The notes under the pieces are model-generated. The model did not search any database, was not told the origin of the DNA, and was given only the letters and a program-made list of their open reading frames with translations. DNA of 35,866 bases from Comamonadaceae bacterium. Its GTDB lineage: Bacteria; Pseudomonadota; Gammaproteobacteria; Burkholderiales; Burkholderiaceae_C. The translations under genes and the position numbers were made by a program. The DNA is taken from positions 1 through 35,866 of the forward strand of contig JAIXWZ010000086.1 in the NCBI GenBank assembly GCA_027491035.1, read 5' to 3'. Numbering within the stretch: the stretch's first letter is position 1; each line of letters starts with the position of its first letter. Of this stretch, positions 1-9,638 are shown piece by piece.

Positions 1-420
<420 letters not shown>

Positions 421-439
421 AATCACTGCAATAAAACTC

Positions 440-495
440 CTCGCTTTTGGGCGAGAAGAAACTCATAAAAACGGAATTGAAGTGAACTTCACTTC
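440..495 (-). other. pre-16S leader hairpins
   Basis: Two inverted repeats lie just upstream of the 16S 5' end. CTCGC/GCGAG spans about 440-455. GAAGTGAA-C-TTCACTTC at 479-495 is a perfect 8-bp inverted repeat around one base. They probably form structures in the pre-rRNA leader that matter for processing or folding. That role is inferred from position only. Confidence 0.45.
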
Positions 496-590
496 TATCT
501 CTATGAGCGTTTAAGGTCGTCGTAGACCTGGCTCTGTGTTTGCACACAGGGCCTGGCAACCGCCATCAAACGCCCATACTTATCGGCTGT

Positions 591-605
591 AATTTTTTAA
601 AGAGA
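591..605 (-). promoter_or_regulatory. boxA-like rRNA antitermination site
   Basis: On the minus strand the leader reads GTCTCTTTAAAAAATT, close to the E. coli rrn boxA core (GCTCTTTAACA). It lies about 170 nt upstream of the 16S 5' end and downstream of both promoters. In the known system boxA in nascent RNA is bound by NusB/NusE so that RNA polymerase reads through rrn operons. Confidence 0.65.
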
Positions 606-682
606 CCTATCTTGGCGCCTGACCGCAGCATGCCGCGTTTGTCGCCTTGATTTGCAGTTCGCTACGATCAGCGAAGCCTTGT

Positions 683-712
683 ATTCTATACCGGATTTTT
701 TGACTTGGTCAA
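683..712 (-). promoter_or_regulatory. rRNA operon promoter P2 (proximal)
   Basis: On the minus strand TTGACC (complement of 707-712) is followed after 18 bp by TAGAAT (complement of 683-688); an overlapping TATAGA gives a 16-bp spacer. Transcription would run into the boxA leader and 16S. The downstream sequence AAGGCTTCGCTGATCG is shared with the distal copy. Confidence 0.75.
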
Positions 713-782
713 GTAATCTAAAAAATATTTTTTCAGACTCAACCAACTCATCCGATACTCGCTCCGATCAGCGAAGCCTTCC

Positions 783-812
783 ATTCTACACCAGATTTTT
801 TTCTCTGGTCAA
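783..812 (-). promoter_or_regulatory. rRNA operon promoter P1 (distal)
   Basis: On the minus strand TTGACC (complement of 807-812) is followed after 18 bp by TAGAAT (complement of 783-788), the same arrangement as the proximal promoter. It sits exactly 100 bp further upstream. Tandem promoters are usual for rrn operons. The AT-rich sequence beyond 812 (about 811-832) could act as an UP element. Confidence 0.75.
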
Positions 813-1492
813 CAACTAAATTTTTAGTTGCCAAGAAGTTCGTCGCGATCGGCTTGATGAACCCGGGCTTTGAAGCGCGACCCCAGCAACTAGTGCCCTG
901 GCCACAAGCCGCTTCTTCAAGCGACCCTTTCACATGCCCCTCAGTCATCAACCGAGCCAAAGACTATAGCACGGTTTTGCGATCAAGCGCAACAGCAGGC
1001 GCAGATGCATATGCAAATGCAGCGCAGGGCATGCAAAGGCATGCCGCCCCACCCAACGCCCCACCCAACGCCCCACCCAACGCCCGATCGAGCGCAAGCA
1101 CGAGTGCGCCCAGCGCGGGGGCAGGCCGGTGGGGCGACCTGTGCTTGGAAGCCGAGTCACTGCAGGCCGCTTGCTGTTCTTCTCAGACTGTGGGCTGCGG
1201 CCGAAGGGCTGCGTTCGAGGGCCGCATAATGAAGGCATCGCCCTTGCGCGCGTGCGCCGGGCAACTGCTGGTGCTGGCGCTAGACCCACCGAACACGACG
1301 CCATGACCGCAAGCTTGACTGCCTCTTTTTTCCATCACCTCGCCCGCGCGGGCCGCCGGGCCTTGAGACTGCCCGTGCCATCGCCAGCTTCAGCCGGGCC
1401 CAGCGAAACGGGCGATGCCTGCCATCATTGTGGTGGGCCAGCAGCCAAAGCGAGCACCTCAAATCTATGGCCGCGCTGAGGAGGCACCGCCC
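813..1492. other. gene-free interval between rRNA promoters and uup
   Basis: I see no convincing gene here. Open frames exist on both strands, but their products are low-complexity (Arg/Pro/Ala/Ser-rich) and none has a good ribosome binding site. The interval holds a 12-bp tandem repeat (1046-1085), a GC palindrome GCCCGCGCGGGC (1342-1353) and the uup ribosome binding site (1477-1484). The uup promoter should lie here, but I cannot point to a good match. Confidence 0.6.
1046..1085. repeat. 12-bp tandem repeat, about 3.3 copies
   Basis: The unit GCCCCACCCAAC occurs three times in a row (1046-1057, 1058-1069, 1070-1081), followed by a partial GCCC. The copies are identical, which suggests recent slippage. 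It lies in non-coding sequence. A 12-bp unit keeps every reading frame open, which explains some of the spurious frames here. Confidence 0.9.
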
Positions 1493-3403
<1,911 letters not shown>

Positions 3404-3492
3404 GCGCGCCGAGTCCGGCCAGCAAGGACTAAACTGATCGACTTGCCGGCCAGGCACCGAGCGCCGGCACAGCCGGCACCGTCACCGAGCCC

Positions 3493-5115
3493 ATGCACCC
3501 AGAACCCCAGCGACCGCCTCATGCTCCCAGCGCGGCCGGCGCGCAGCAACTGCCTTCGGCCTTCGCGCCGCTGAAGACACCCGTCTTCCGAATGCTGTGG
3601 GTCACCTGGCTGGCTGCCAACATCTGCATGTGGATGAACGATGTCGCTGCAGCTTGGCTGATGACCTCGCTGACCACCGAACCGATCTGGGTCGCGCTGG
3701 TACAAACCGCGGCCACCATCCCGGTCTTTCTGCTGGGTTTGCCCAGCGGGGCGCTGGCTGACATTTTGGATCGCCGGCGCTACTTCATGGCCACGCAGTT
3801 CTGGCTGGCGGCCAGCGCGTCGGCACTTTGGCTGGCCTGCGTCCTTGACCTGATCACCACCGGCCTGCTGCTGACGCTGACCTTTATGAACGGGATCGGG
3901 CTGGCGATGCGCTGGCCGGTGTTTGCCGCCATCATCCCCGAGGTGGTGCCACGCGCCCAGCTGCCGCAGGCGCTTGGACTCAATGCGGTGGCGATGAACG
4001 CCTCGCGCATCATCGGGCCTTTGCTGGCCGGCGCGTTGATCGCCGCGGTCGGCACCGCCTGGGTGTTCGCGCTCAACGCCGCCCTCTCCATTGCAGCGGG
4101 CTTGATCATCATGCGCTGGCGACGCGAGCAGCGCCCTCACCCGCTGGGGCGCGAGCCCTTCCTGAGCGCCATTCGGGTGGGCTTGCAGTTCGTGCGGCAA
4201 TCCTCGCAGTTGCGCGGGGTGCTGGTGCGCGTGTTTCTGATCTTCTTTCATTTCACCGGTCTGCTGGCCCTGCTGCCTCTTGTGGCGCAGGGGCTGGGCG
4301 GCGGCGCCGGCGGCTTTACGCTGCTGCTGGCCTGCATGGGCCTGGGCGCGATCACGGTGGCGATGCTGCTGCCGCGGCTGCGCCAGCGCCTGCCCGCCGA
4401 AAAGTTGCTGGTGCTGGGCACCTTGATCCAAGCGGGCGTGACCGCAGCCATGGCGATCACGCCCAGCCTGTGGTGGGCCGCGCCCATCATGTACCTGGCG
4501 GGCATGGTCTGGCTGGCCAACGCCAACAGCCTGAGCGTGTCGGCACAGATGGCCCTGCCCGACTGGGTGCGCGCTCGCGGCATGTCGGTGTTTCAGATGG
4601 GCATCATGGGCGGCAGCGCACTGGGCGCGGCCGTCTGGGGCCAGGTGGCCACCGTCACCAGCTTGCAAACCAGTTTGCTGGTGACCGCTGCCTCTGGCGT
4701 GCTGGCGATGCTGCTGACCCGCAGGCGCCTGCCCGACATCAGCATTGAAGAAGACCTCACCCCCTCGCGCGCCCTGCAGCCGCCGGTGGCCCGCAACCCG
4801 CCCCAAGGCCGGGTGATGGTGCACATCGAATACCTGATCGATCCACGGCAGGGGCCGGCCTTTCGCACCCTGATGGAAGAAAGCCGGCGCAGCCGCTTGC
4901 GCCAAGGCGCCCTCGAGTGGACGCTGCTGCATGACATGGGCGAGCCGGGTCGTTTCATCGAGCAGGTGATCGATGAGTCGTGGACCGAGCATCTGCGCCG
5001 CTTTGACCGGATCACCGCCGCCGACGCCAGCCTGCGCGAACGCAAGCGCGCGTTTCACCTGCCCGAGGACGACCCCACCGTCACACGCTTTGTGCTTGAA
5101 GATCCGCGCAGCTAA
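3493..5115 (+). CDS. MFS transporter (MFS_3/EntS-like) with soluble C-terminal domain
   Basis: A 540-residue integral membrane protein. Residues about 25-425 hold around 11-12 hydrophobic segments, with an MFS-type loop (GLPSGALADILDRRRY) after the second helix. This resembles the MFS_3 (PF05977) family of proton-driven exporters. From about residue 436 a soluble region of roughly 105 residues follows (GRVMVHIEYLIDPRQG to the end), resembling the ferredoxin-like antibiotic-biosynthesis-monooxygenase/Dabb fold in pattern. The same pairing is known in other MFS_3 proteins. The substrate is unknown. The gene begins 89 bp after uup. No clear Shine-Dalgarno precedes the ATG, so the start is less certain than the frame. 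Confidence 0.85.
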   Translation: MHPEPQRPPHAPSAAGAQQLPSAFAPLKTPVFRMLWVTWLAANICMWMNDVAAAWLMTSLTTEPIWVALVQTAATIPVFLLGLPSGALADILDRRRYFMATQFWLAASASALWLACVLDLITTGLLLTLTFMNGIGLAMRWPVFAAIIPEVVPRAQLPQALGLNAVAMNASRIIGPLLAGALIAAVGTAWVFALNAALSIAAGLIIMRWRREQRPHPLGREPFLSAIRVGLQFVRQSSQLRGVLVRVFLIFFHFTGLLALLPLVAQGLGGGAGGFTLLLACMGLGAITVAMLLPRLRQRLPAEKLLVLGTLIQAGVTAAMAITPSLWWAAPIMYLAGMVWLANANSLSVSAQMALPDWVRARGMSVFQMGIMGGSALGAAVWGQVATVTSLQTSLLVTAASGVLAMLLTRRRLPDISIEEDLTPSRALQPPVARNPPQGRVMVHIEYLIDPRQGPAFRTLMEESRRSRLRQGALEWTLLHDMGEPGRFIEQVIDESWTEHLRRFDRITAADASLRERKRAFHLPEDDPTVTRFVLEDPRS

Positions 5116-5140
5116 AGCCCGGGGCGCGGTGGCGCGGGCT
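5116..5140. terminator. possible bidirectional terminator stem-loop
   Basis: AGCCC (5116-5120) pairs with GGGCT (5136-5140), and GCGC (5124-5127) with GCGC (5132-5135), leaving a three-base bulge. It lies between the convergent MFS and pseudouridine synthase genes. Neither side has a clear U-tract, so intrinsic termination is uncertain. Confidence 0.35.
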
Positions 5141-5949
5141 CAAAACGTTTCGTCTGGTCGCAGATAGCGCCACTGACCCAGAGGCAACGGCCCGAGAGAC
5201 AACTGGCCGATGCGGATGCGCTTGAGCCCCGTGACGGCCAAGCCGACTTGCTCGCACATGCGCCGGATCTGCCGTTTGCGACCTTCGCACAACACAAAAC
5301 GCAGCTGCTCCGGGTTTTGCCAGCCCACCTGGGCCGGCTTGAGCGCGCGGCCGTCCAGGCTCAGGCCGTGCTGCAACAGGCGCAGGCTTTGCGCCGGAAA
5401 AACCGACTGCACATCTTGGCTGCGGTCCTGCCAGCTCACCCGCACCAGGTATTCCTTTTCGACCTGAGAGTCTTCGCCGATCAGCTGGCGCGCGATGCGC
5501 CCGTCTTGCGTGAGCACGAGCAAGCCCACCGAGTCGATGTCCAGGCGACCGGCTGGCGCCAGCGCCTGCAAATGCTGAGGCGACCAGCGCGTGGCACTGC
5601 TGCACTCACGCCAGCGGCTGCCCGGCTGGATCAAACTGGCGGCCGGCCGGTATCCGTCTTCGGCCTGGCCGCTGACAAAGCCCACTGGCTTGTTGATCAG
5701 CACCGTCACCTGCTGGCGCTGGCGCTCGTGCGCCTGCCGATCCACCTCGATGCGGGCCTGCACGGACACCGCCTGGCCCAGCACGGCCGCGCGGCCGTCG
5801 ACATGCACCCAGCCGCGAGCAATCCAGTCGTCGGCCTGGCGCCGCGAGCACAGGCCCAGATCGGCCATGCGCTTGTTCAGTCGAACCGGCTCGGCTTGCC
5901 CTCCCGATGACGAGGGCGCTTGCTCGGGCGGCTGGGGTGGGATGACCAT
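5140..5949 (-). CDS. rluF: 23S rRNA pseudouridine synthase, RluF-like
   Basis: RsuA/RluB/RluE/RluF-type pseudouridine synthase, which isomerises a specific uridine in rRNA. An S4 RNA-binding domain (about residues 22-70; VRLNKRMADLGLCSRRQAD) precedes the catalytic domain. The catalytic aspartate is D137 in GRLDIDSVGLLVLT. The C-terminal motif GRKRQIRRMCEQVG resembles RluF (QIRRMCE) more than RluB (REVRRLWE). At 269 residues it is slightly shorter than E. coli RluF (290). It lies 26 bp downstream of the Crp/Fnr gene on the same strand, so the two are probably co-transcribed. The family is secure; RluF rather than RluB rests on one motif. Confidence 0.85.
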   Translation of the reverse strand: MVIPPQPPEQAPSSSGGQAEPVRLNKRMADLGLCSRRQADDWIARGWVHVDGRAAVLGQAVSVQARIEVDRQAHERQRQQVTVLINKPVGFVSGQAEDGYRPAASLIQPGSRWRECSSATRWSPQHLQALAPAGRLDIDSVGLLVLTQDGRIARQLIGEDSQVEKEYLVRVSWQDRSQDVQSVFPAQSLRLLQHGLSLDGRALKPAQVGWQNPEQLRFVLCEGRKRQIRRMCEQVGLAVTGLKRIRIGQLSLGPLPLGQWRYLRPDETF

Positions 5950-5975
5950 GGCAGTCGTTCGCAGCTCAAGAGGGG

Positions 5976-6689
5976 TCAGGCCACAAATGTAGCGCTGCGC
6001 AGGCGGGCCAGGTCGAGCACGCGCAGACCGCCGTATTCGACCCGGATCACCGCATGCTGCTCCAGCGTGCGCAGGGCCTCGTTGACCCGCTGGCGCGACA
6101 GCCCCACCAGATAGGCCAATTCCTGCTGGGTGATGCGCAGCACTTGTCCGACACCGGGGAACAGCGCAGGATTGAACAGTGCCGCCAGGTTGCGCGCCAC
6201 ACGCAAGTCGGGGTTGCTCAGGCGATCGATTTCGCGCGCTGCAATGAACTGGGCCAGTCGCTCGTTGAGCTGGCGCATCACAAACCGGTTAAAACCGATG
6301 GAATGGTCGAGCAACCAGTCAAAGGTCTCCACCGGCAAGCCAGCGACCAGGCTGCGGCGCAGCGCGAGCACGTTGTAGCGGTAGGGCTCGCGTTTGAGCG
6401 CCGTGCCCTCACCAAACCAGCCGCCAGGGGGCAGGCCGGTGAAGGTCATGGTCTCGCCCTGAGCGTTGTCGCTGCTCATCTTGAGCAAGCCGTCGACCAC
6501 GCCAAACCAATAGGTCACCTCACGCCCCACCCGACAAATGTGATCGCCCGGAACCGCCTGGCTGACCACCAGCTCGGCAACCGCCCGCTGCCGCTCGGGT
6601 GGCAGCAACAAATCGAGCCAGGGAATGCCGCCGAGCTCGGCCGGGGTCAAAGGCCGGCGGCGCTGATGCAAGGTCGGTGCAATGGTCAT
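5976..6689 (-). CDS. Crp/Fnr family transcriptional regulator
   Basis: An N-terminal cyclic-nucleotide-binding-like beta-roll (about residues 20-130) and a C-terminal winged helix (recognition region ITQQELAYLVGLSRQRVNEALR, residues 186-207) define a Crp/Fnr regulator of about 237 residues. It lacks the N-terminal cysteine cluster of FNR, so a [4Fe-4S] oxygen switch is unlikely; the effector is unknown. It is divergent from the ligase-ABC transporter operon, and the perfect palindrome at 6767-6784 lies between them, so it probably controls that operon and itself. I chose the ATG at 6689. ATG 6722 and TTG 6737 are in-frame alternatives, and none has a good ribosome binding site. Confidence 0.88.
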   Translation of the reverse strand: MTIAPTLHQRRRPLTPAELGGIPWLDLLLPPERQRAVAELVVSQAVPGDHICRVGREVTYWFGVVDGLLKMSSDNAQGETMTFTGLPPGGWFGEGTALKREPYRYNVLALRRSLVAGLPVETFDWLLDHSIGFNRFVMRQLNERLAQFIAAREIDRLSNPDLRVARNLAALFNPALFPGVGQVLRITQQELAYLVGLSRQRVNEALRTLEQHAVIRVEYGGLRVLDLARLRSATFVA

Positions 6690-6766
6690 GGAGGGGACAT
6701 GTCTGACGCCAGGCTTGCGCATGCTCGGTCGGACCAAGGGAAATCCCTAGTGGGGCTCACCCGCGA

Positions 6767-6784
6767 TTGTCGTTGCAACGACAA
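6767..6784. promoter_or_regulatory. 18-bp perfect palindrome, probable Crp/Fnr operator
   Basis: TTGTCGTTGCAACGACAA is a perfect palindrome of two 9-bp halves in the gap between the divergent Crp/Fnr and acyl-CoA synthetase genes. TTG...CAA ends are typical of Crp/Fnr-family sites, although this spacing differs from the FNR consensus TTGAT-N4-ATCAA. Assignment to the adjacent regulator is inferred from position and symmetry. Confidence 0.65.
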
Positions 6785-6802
6785 CGTGGCGTCAAAGCCC
6801 CT

Positions 6803-6817
6803 CATAGCATACGGGTA
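6803..6817 (+). promoter_or_regulatory. possible class II activated promoter -10 region of the uptake operon
   Basis: TAGCAT at 6805-6810 could be a -10 box, giving a start near 6817. The palindrome centre (6775.5) would then lie at -41.5, the standard class II position for Crp/Fnr activators. No good -35 is visible, as expected for an activator-dependent promoter. Confidence 0.4.
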
Positions 6818-6872
6818 ACACAGGCGACTTTGACCGGCCCCATGACAGGCCGCATCAGCAAGAAGGTGACCC

Positions 6873-8819
6873 ATGCAGACGACTTTTCCCAAGCTCCTGC
6901 TGCAGCATGCCGCCCAGCGGCCCAACGCTGCGGCCATGCGCGAAAAGGAATACGGCATCTGGCAGGCGCACAGCTGGGCTGCGCTGGCCCAGATGGTCGA
7001 GCGCATGGCTTGCGGCATGCACGCGCTGGGCTTGCAGCGCGGGCAGCACATGGTGGTCATCGGCGCGAACCGGCCACGCCTTTACGCGGCCATGCTGGCG
7101 GCCCAATCGCTTGGGGCCATCCCAGTGCCGCTGTACCAAGATGCGGTGGCAGCCGAGTGCGTGTTCCCCATCACCAACGCGGAAGTGACGCTGGCTTTCG
7201 TTGAAGACCAAGAGCAAGTCGACAAGCTGCTGGAGATCCGCGAACTGTGCCCCCTGCTGAGCCACATCATTTACGACGATCCGCGCGGTCTGCGCAACTA
7301 CCAGGAAAAAGGCCTGCTCGCGCTCGACCAGTTGATTGAAGACGGCGCGGCATTTGCGGCCAAGGAGCCCGGCTTTTTTGGCGCGCAGGTCGAGCAGGGC
7401 CGGGGCGACGAAGTGGCCGCCATGTTCTTCACCTCGGGCACAACCGGCAACCCCAAAGGGGTGGTGCACACCCACAGCACCCTGATGGACCGCGCGCAGG
7501 CGGGCGCCGAATTTGACAAGCTCGGCAGCCAGGAAGAGGTGCTGGCCTACCTGCCGCCGGCTTGGATCGGACAGAACATCTTCAGCTATGCCCAGTGGCT
7601 GGTCTGCGGCTATGTGGTCAACTGCCCGGAAAACGCGGGCACGGTATCGATCGACCTCAAGGAAGTCGGCCCCACCTACTACTTCGCGCCGCCGCGCGTG
7701 TTCGAGGGCATGCTCACCAGCGTGATGATCCGCATGGAAGATGCGAGCGCCCTCAAGCGCAGCCTGTTCAAGGCCTTTATGGACGTGGCCAAGCGGGTCG
7801 GCCCGGCCCGCATGGACGGCAAAGCCCTGGGCCTGGTCGACACCTGCCTCTACGCCCTGGGCAACTTGCTGGTGTACGGCCCGCTGCGCAACAGCCTGGG
7901 GTTTTCTCGCGTGCGGGTGGCCTACACCGCCGGCGAGGCAATCGGCCCTGACCTATTCACCTTCTACCGATCGATCGGCATCAACCTCAAGCAGCTCTAT
8001 GGCTCGACCGAGACGGCCGTCTTTGTCTGCCTGCAACCGGACCACGAGGCGCGCGCCGACACCGTCGGCGTGCCGATTCGGGGGGTCGAGATCAAGGTGG
8101 CCGACAACGGCGAGATCTTGGTCAAGTCGGCCGGCCTGCTCAAGGGCTACTACAAGAACCCCAAGGCCACGCAAGAGGTACTCACCGCCGATGGCTGGTA
8201 CCACACCAGCGATGCCGGCTTTCTCGATGCCCACGGCCATCTGAAGATCATCGACCGGGTCAAGGACGTCGGCCGGATCAAGGGCGGGCCCAATGACGGC
8301 GCCATGTTTGCACCCAAGTACGTCGAAAACAAGCTCAAGTTCTTCCCCTTTATCAAGGAGGCGGTGGCCTTGGGCGACGGGCGCGAAAAAGTCTGCGTGA
8401 TGATCAACATCGATTTTGACGCGGTGGGCAATTGGGCCGAGCGACGCAACCTGCCCTATGCCGGCTACACCGACCTGGCGGGCAAGGCCGAGGTCTACGA
8501 GATGATCCGCGGCTGCGTCGAGCAGGTCAATGCAGACCTGGCCGCCGACAAGCTCCTGGCAGGCTCGCAGATCAGCCGGTTTTTGGTGCTGCACAAGGAG
8601 CTCGATGCCGACGACGGCGAACTCACCCGCACCAACAAGGTCCGCAGGGGCTTTATTGGCGAGAAATACCAGCCCCTGGTCGACGCCCTGTATGCGGGCC
8701 AGCAAGAGCAGTACATCGAGACCGTCGTCAAGTTCGAGGACGGCCGCACGGGCAAGGTCAGCGCCACGCTCAAGCTGGGCGACGCCAAGACTTTTGCCGC
8801 CGTCCAAGCAGCGGCCTGA
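6873..8819 (+). CDS. AMP-binding acyl-CoA synthetase (long-chain ligase type)
   Basis: An ANL-superfamily ligase of 648 residues that would adenylate a carboxylic acid and transfer it to CoA. The P-loop TSGTTGNPKG is near residues 188-197, the YGSTE motif near 376, TSDAGF near 447 and the IIDRVKD hinge near 460. The C-terminal ELTRTNKVRRG resembles the catalytic-lysine region of long-chain acyl-CoA synthetases. The start follows AAGGTGA. It is the first gene of an operon with a LivFGHM-type ABC transporter and a second ligase, so its substrate is probably the acid imported by that system. The acid is not identifiable from sequence; long-chain fatty acid specificity should not be assumed. Confidence 0.9.
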   Translation: MQTTFPKLLLQHAAQRPNAAAMREKEYGIWQAHSWAALAQMVERMACGMHALGLQRGQHMVVIGANRPRLYAAMLAAQSLGAIPVPLYQDAVAAECVFPITNAEVTLAFVEDQEQVDKLLEIRELCPLLSHIIYDDPRGLRNYQEKGLLALDQLIEDGAAFAAKEPGFFGAQVEQGRGDEVAAMFFTSGTTGNPKGVVHTHSTLMDRAQAGAEFDKLGSQEEVLAYLPPAWIGQNIFSYAQWLVCGYVVNCPENAGTVSIDLKEVGPTYYFAPPRVFEGMLTSVMIRMEDASALKRSLFKAFMDVAKRVGPARMDGKALGLVDTCLYALGNLLVYGPLRNSLGFSRVRVAYTAGEAIGPDLFTFYRSIGINLKQLYGSTETAVFVCLQPDHEARADTVGVPIRGVEIKVADNGEILVKSAGLLKGYYKNPKATQEVLTADGWYHTSDAGFLDAHGHLKIIDRVKDVGRIKGGPNDGAMFAPKYVENKLKFFPFIKEAVALGDGREKVCVMINIDFDAVGNWAERRNLPYAGYTDLAGKAEVYEMIRGCVEQVNADLAADKLLAGSQISRFLVLHKELDADDGELTRTNKVRRGFIGEKYQPLVDALYAGQQEQYIETVVKFEDGRTGKVSATLKLGDAKTFAAVQAAA

Positions 8820-8842
8820 ACCTGTCGCAGCGAGCGCACATC

Positions 8843-9628
8843 ATGACCCAGAAAAAGATCGGCGACGTCATCTTGGACGTCAAGAACATCTCCCTGAGCT
8901 TTGGCGGCGTCAAGGCGCTGACCGACATCTCGTTTGACGTCAAGGAACACGAGATCCGGGCCATCATCGGCCCCAACGGCGCAGGCAAGAGCTCGATGCT
9001 CAATTGCATCAACGGCGTCTACAAGCCCCAGGAAGGCTCGATCACCTTTCGTGGCCAGACCTTTCGCCACATGAACAGCCACCAGGTGGCCTCCATGGGC
9101 GTGGCCCGCACCTTCCAGAATCTGGCGCTTTTCAAGGGCATGAGCGTGCTCGACAACATCATGTCGGGGCGCAACCTCAAGATCAAAAGCAATTTGCTGC
9201 TGCAAGCCCTGCGCATCGGCCCGGCCCAGCGCGAGGAATTTGCGCACCGCGAATTTGTCGAACACATCATCGATTTCCTCGAAATCCAGCCCTTTCGCAA
9301 AACACCGGTGGGGCAGCTGCCCTATGGTCTGCAAAAGCGCGTGGACCTTGGCCGGGCGCTGGCCATGGAGCCCCAGGTGCTGCTGCTTGACGAGCCCATG
9401 GCCGGCATGAACGTCGAAGAAAAACAGGACATGTGCCGCTTCGTGCTCGACGTCAACGACGAATTTGGCACGACCATTGTGCTCATCGAGCACGACATGG
9501 GCGTGGTGATGGACATCTCGGACCGCGTGGTGGTGCTCGACTACGGCAAGAAGATCGGCGACGGCACGCCCGAGGAGGTGCGCAACAACAAAGAAGTGAT
9601 CAGCGCCTACCTGGGCACATCACACTGA
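8843..9628 (+). CDS. ABC transporter ATP-binding protein, LivG type
   Basis: One of two ATPases of a branched-chain-amino-acid-family (HAAT) importer, 262 residues. Walker A GPNGAGKS is at residues 43-50, the signature is the LivG-style QLPYGLQKRVDLGRAL rather than LSGGQ, and Walker B is LLLDEPMAGM. The C-terminal region (VVLDYGKKIGDGTPEEV) is typical of LivG. It starts 23 bp after the ligase gene and ends 10 bp before the LivH gene. Many HAAT systems carry aromatic or dicarboxylic acids rather than amino acids, and the flanking CoA ligases suggest the same here. Confidence 0.92.
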   Translation: MTQKKIGDVILDVKNISLSFGGVKALTDISFDVKEHEIRAIIGPNGAGKSSMLNCINGVYKPQEGSITFRGQTFRHMNSHQVASMGVARTFQNLALFKGMSVLDNIMSGRNLKIKSNLLLQALRIGPAQREEFAHREFVEHIIDFLEIQPFRKTPVGQLPYGLQKRVDLGRALAMEPQVLLLDEPMAGMNVEEKQDMCRFVLDVNDEFGTTIVLIEHDMGVVMDISDRVVVLDYGKKIGDGTPEEVRNNKEVISAYLGTSH

Positions 9629-9638
9629 GGATCGATTC

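Larger units (their letters stand above)
661..812 (-). repeat. 100-bp-spaced tandem promoter duplication
   Basis: Positions 661-712 and 761-812 are imperfect copies offset by exactly 100 bp. The first 20 bases differ at one position (GCTACGATCA versus GCTCCGATCA). Both copies hold a -35, an A-rich spacer and a -10. The 713-760 interval between them is AT-rich. Confidence 0.7.

Noticed and set aside
1046..1085. The 12-bp repeats considered as a CRISPR-like array.
   Set aside because: Units are directly adjacent with no spacers and are too short. No cas genes are present.
854..1479. Several overlapping open frames of 70-150 codons on both strands between the rRNA promoters and uup.
   Set aside because: The products are low-complexity and Arg/Pro/Ala-rich, span the 12-bp tandem repeat, lack ribosome binding sites and resemble no family I know.
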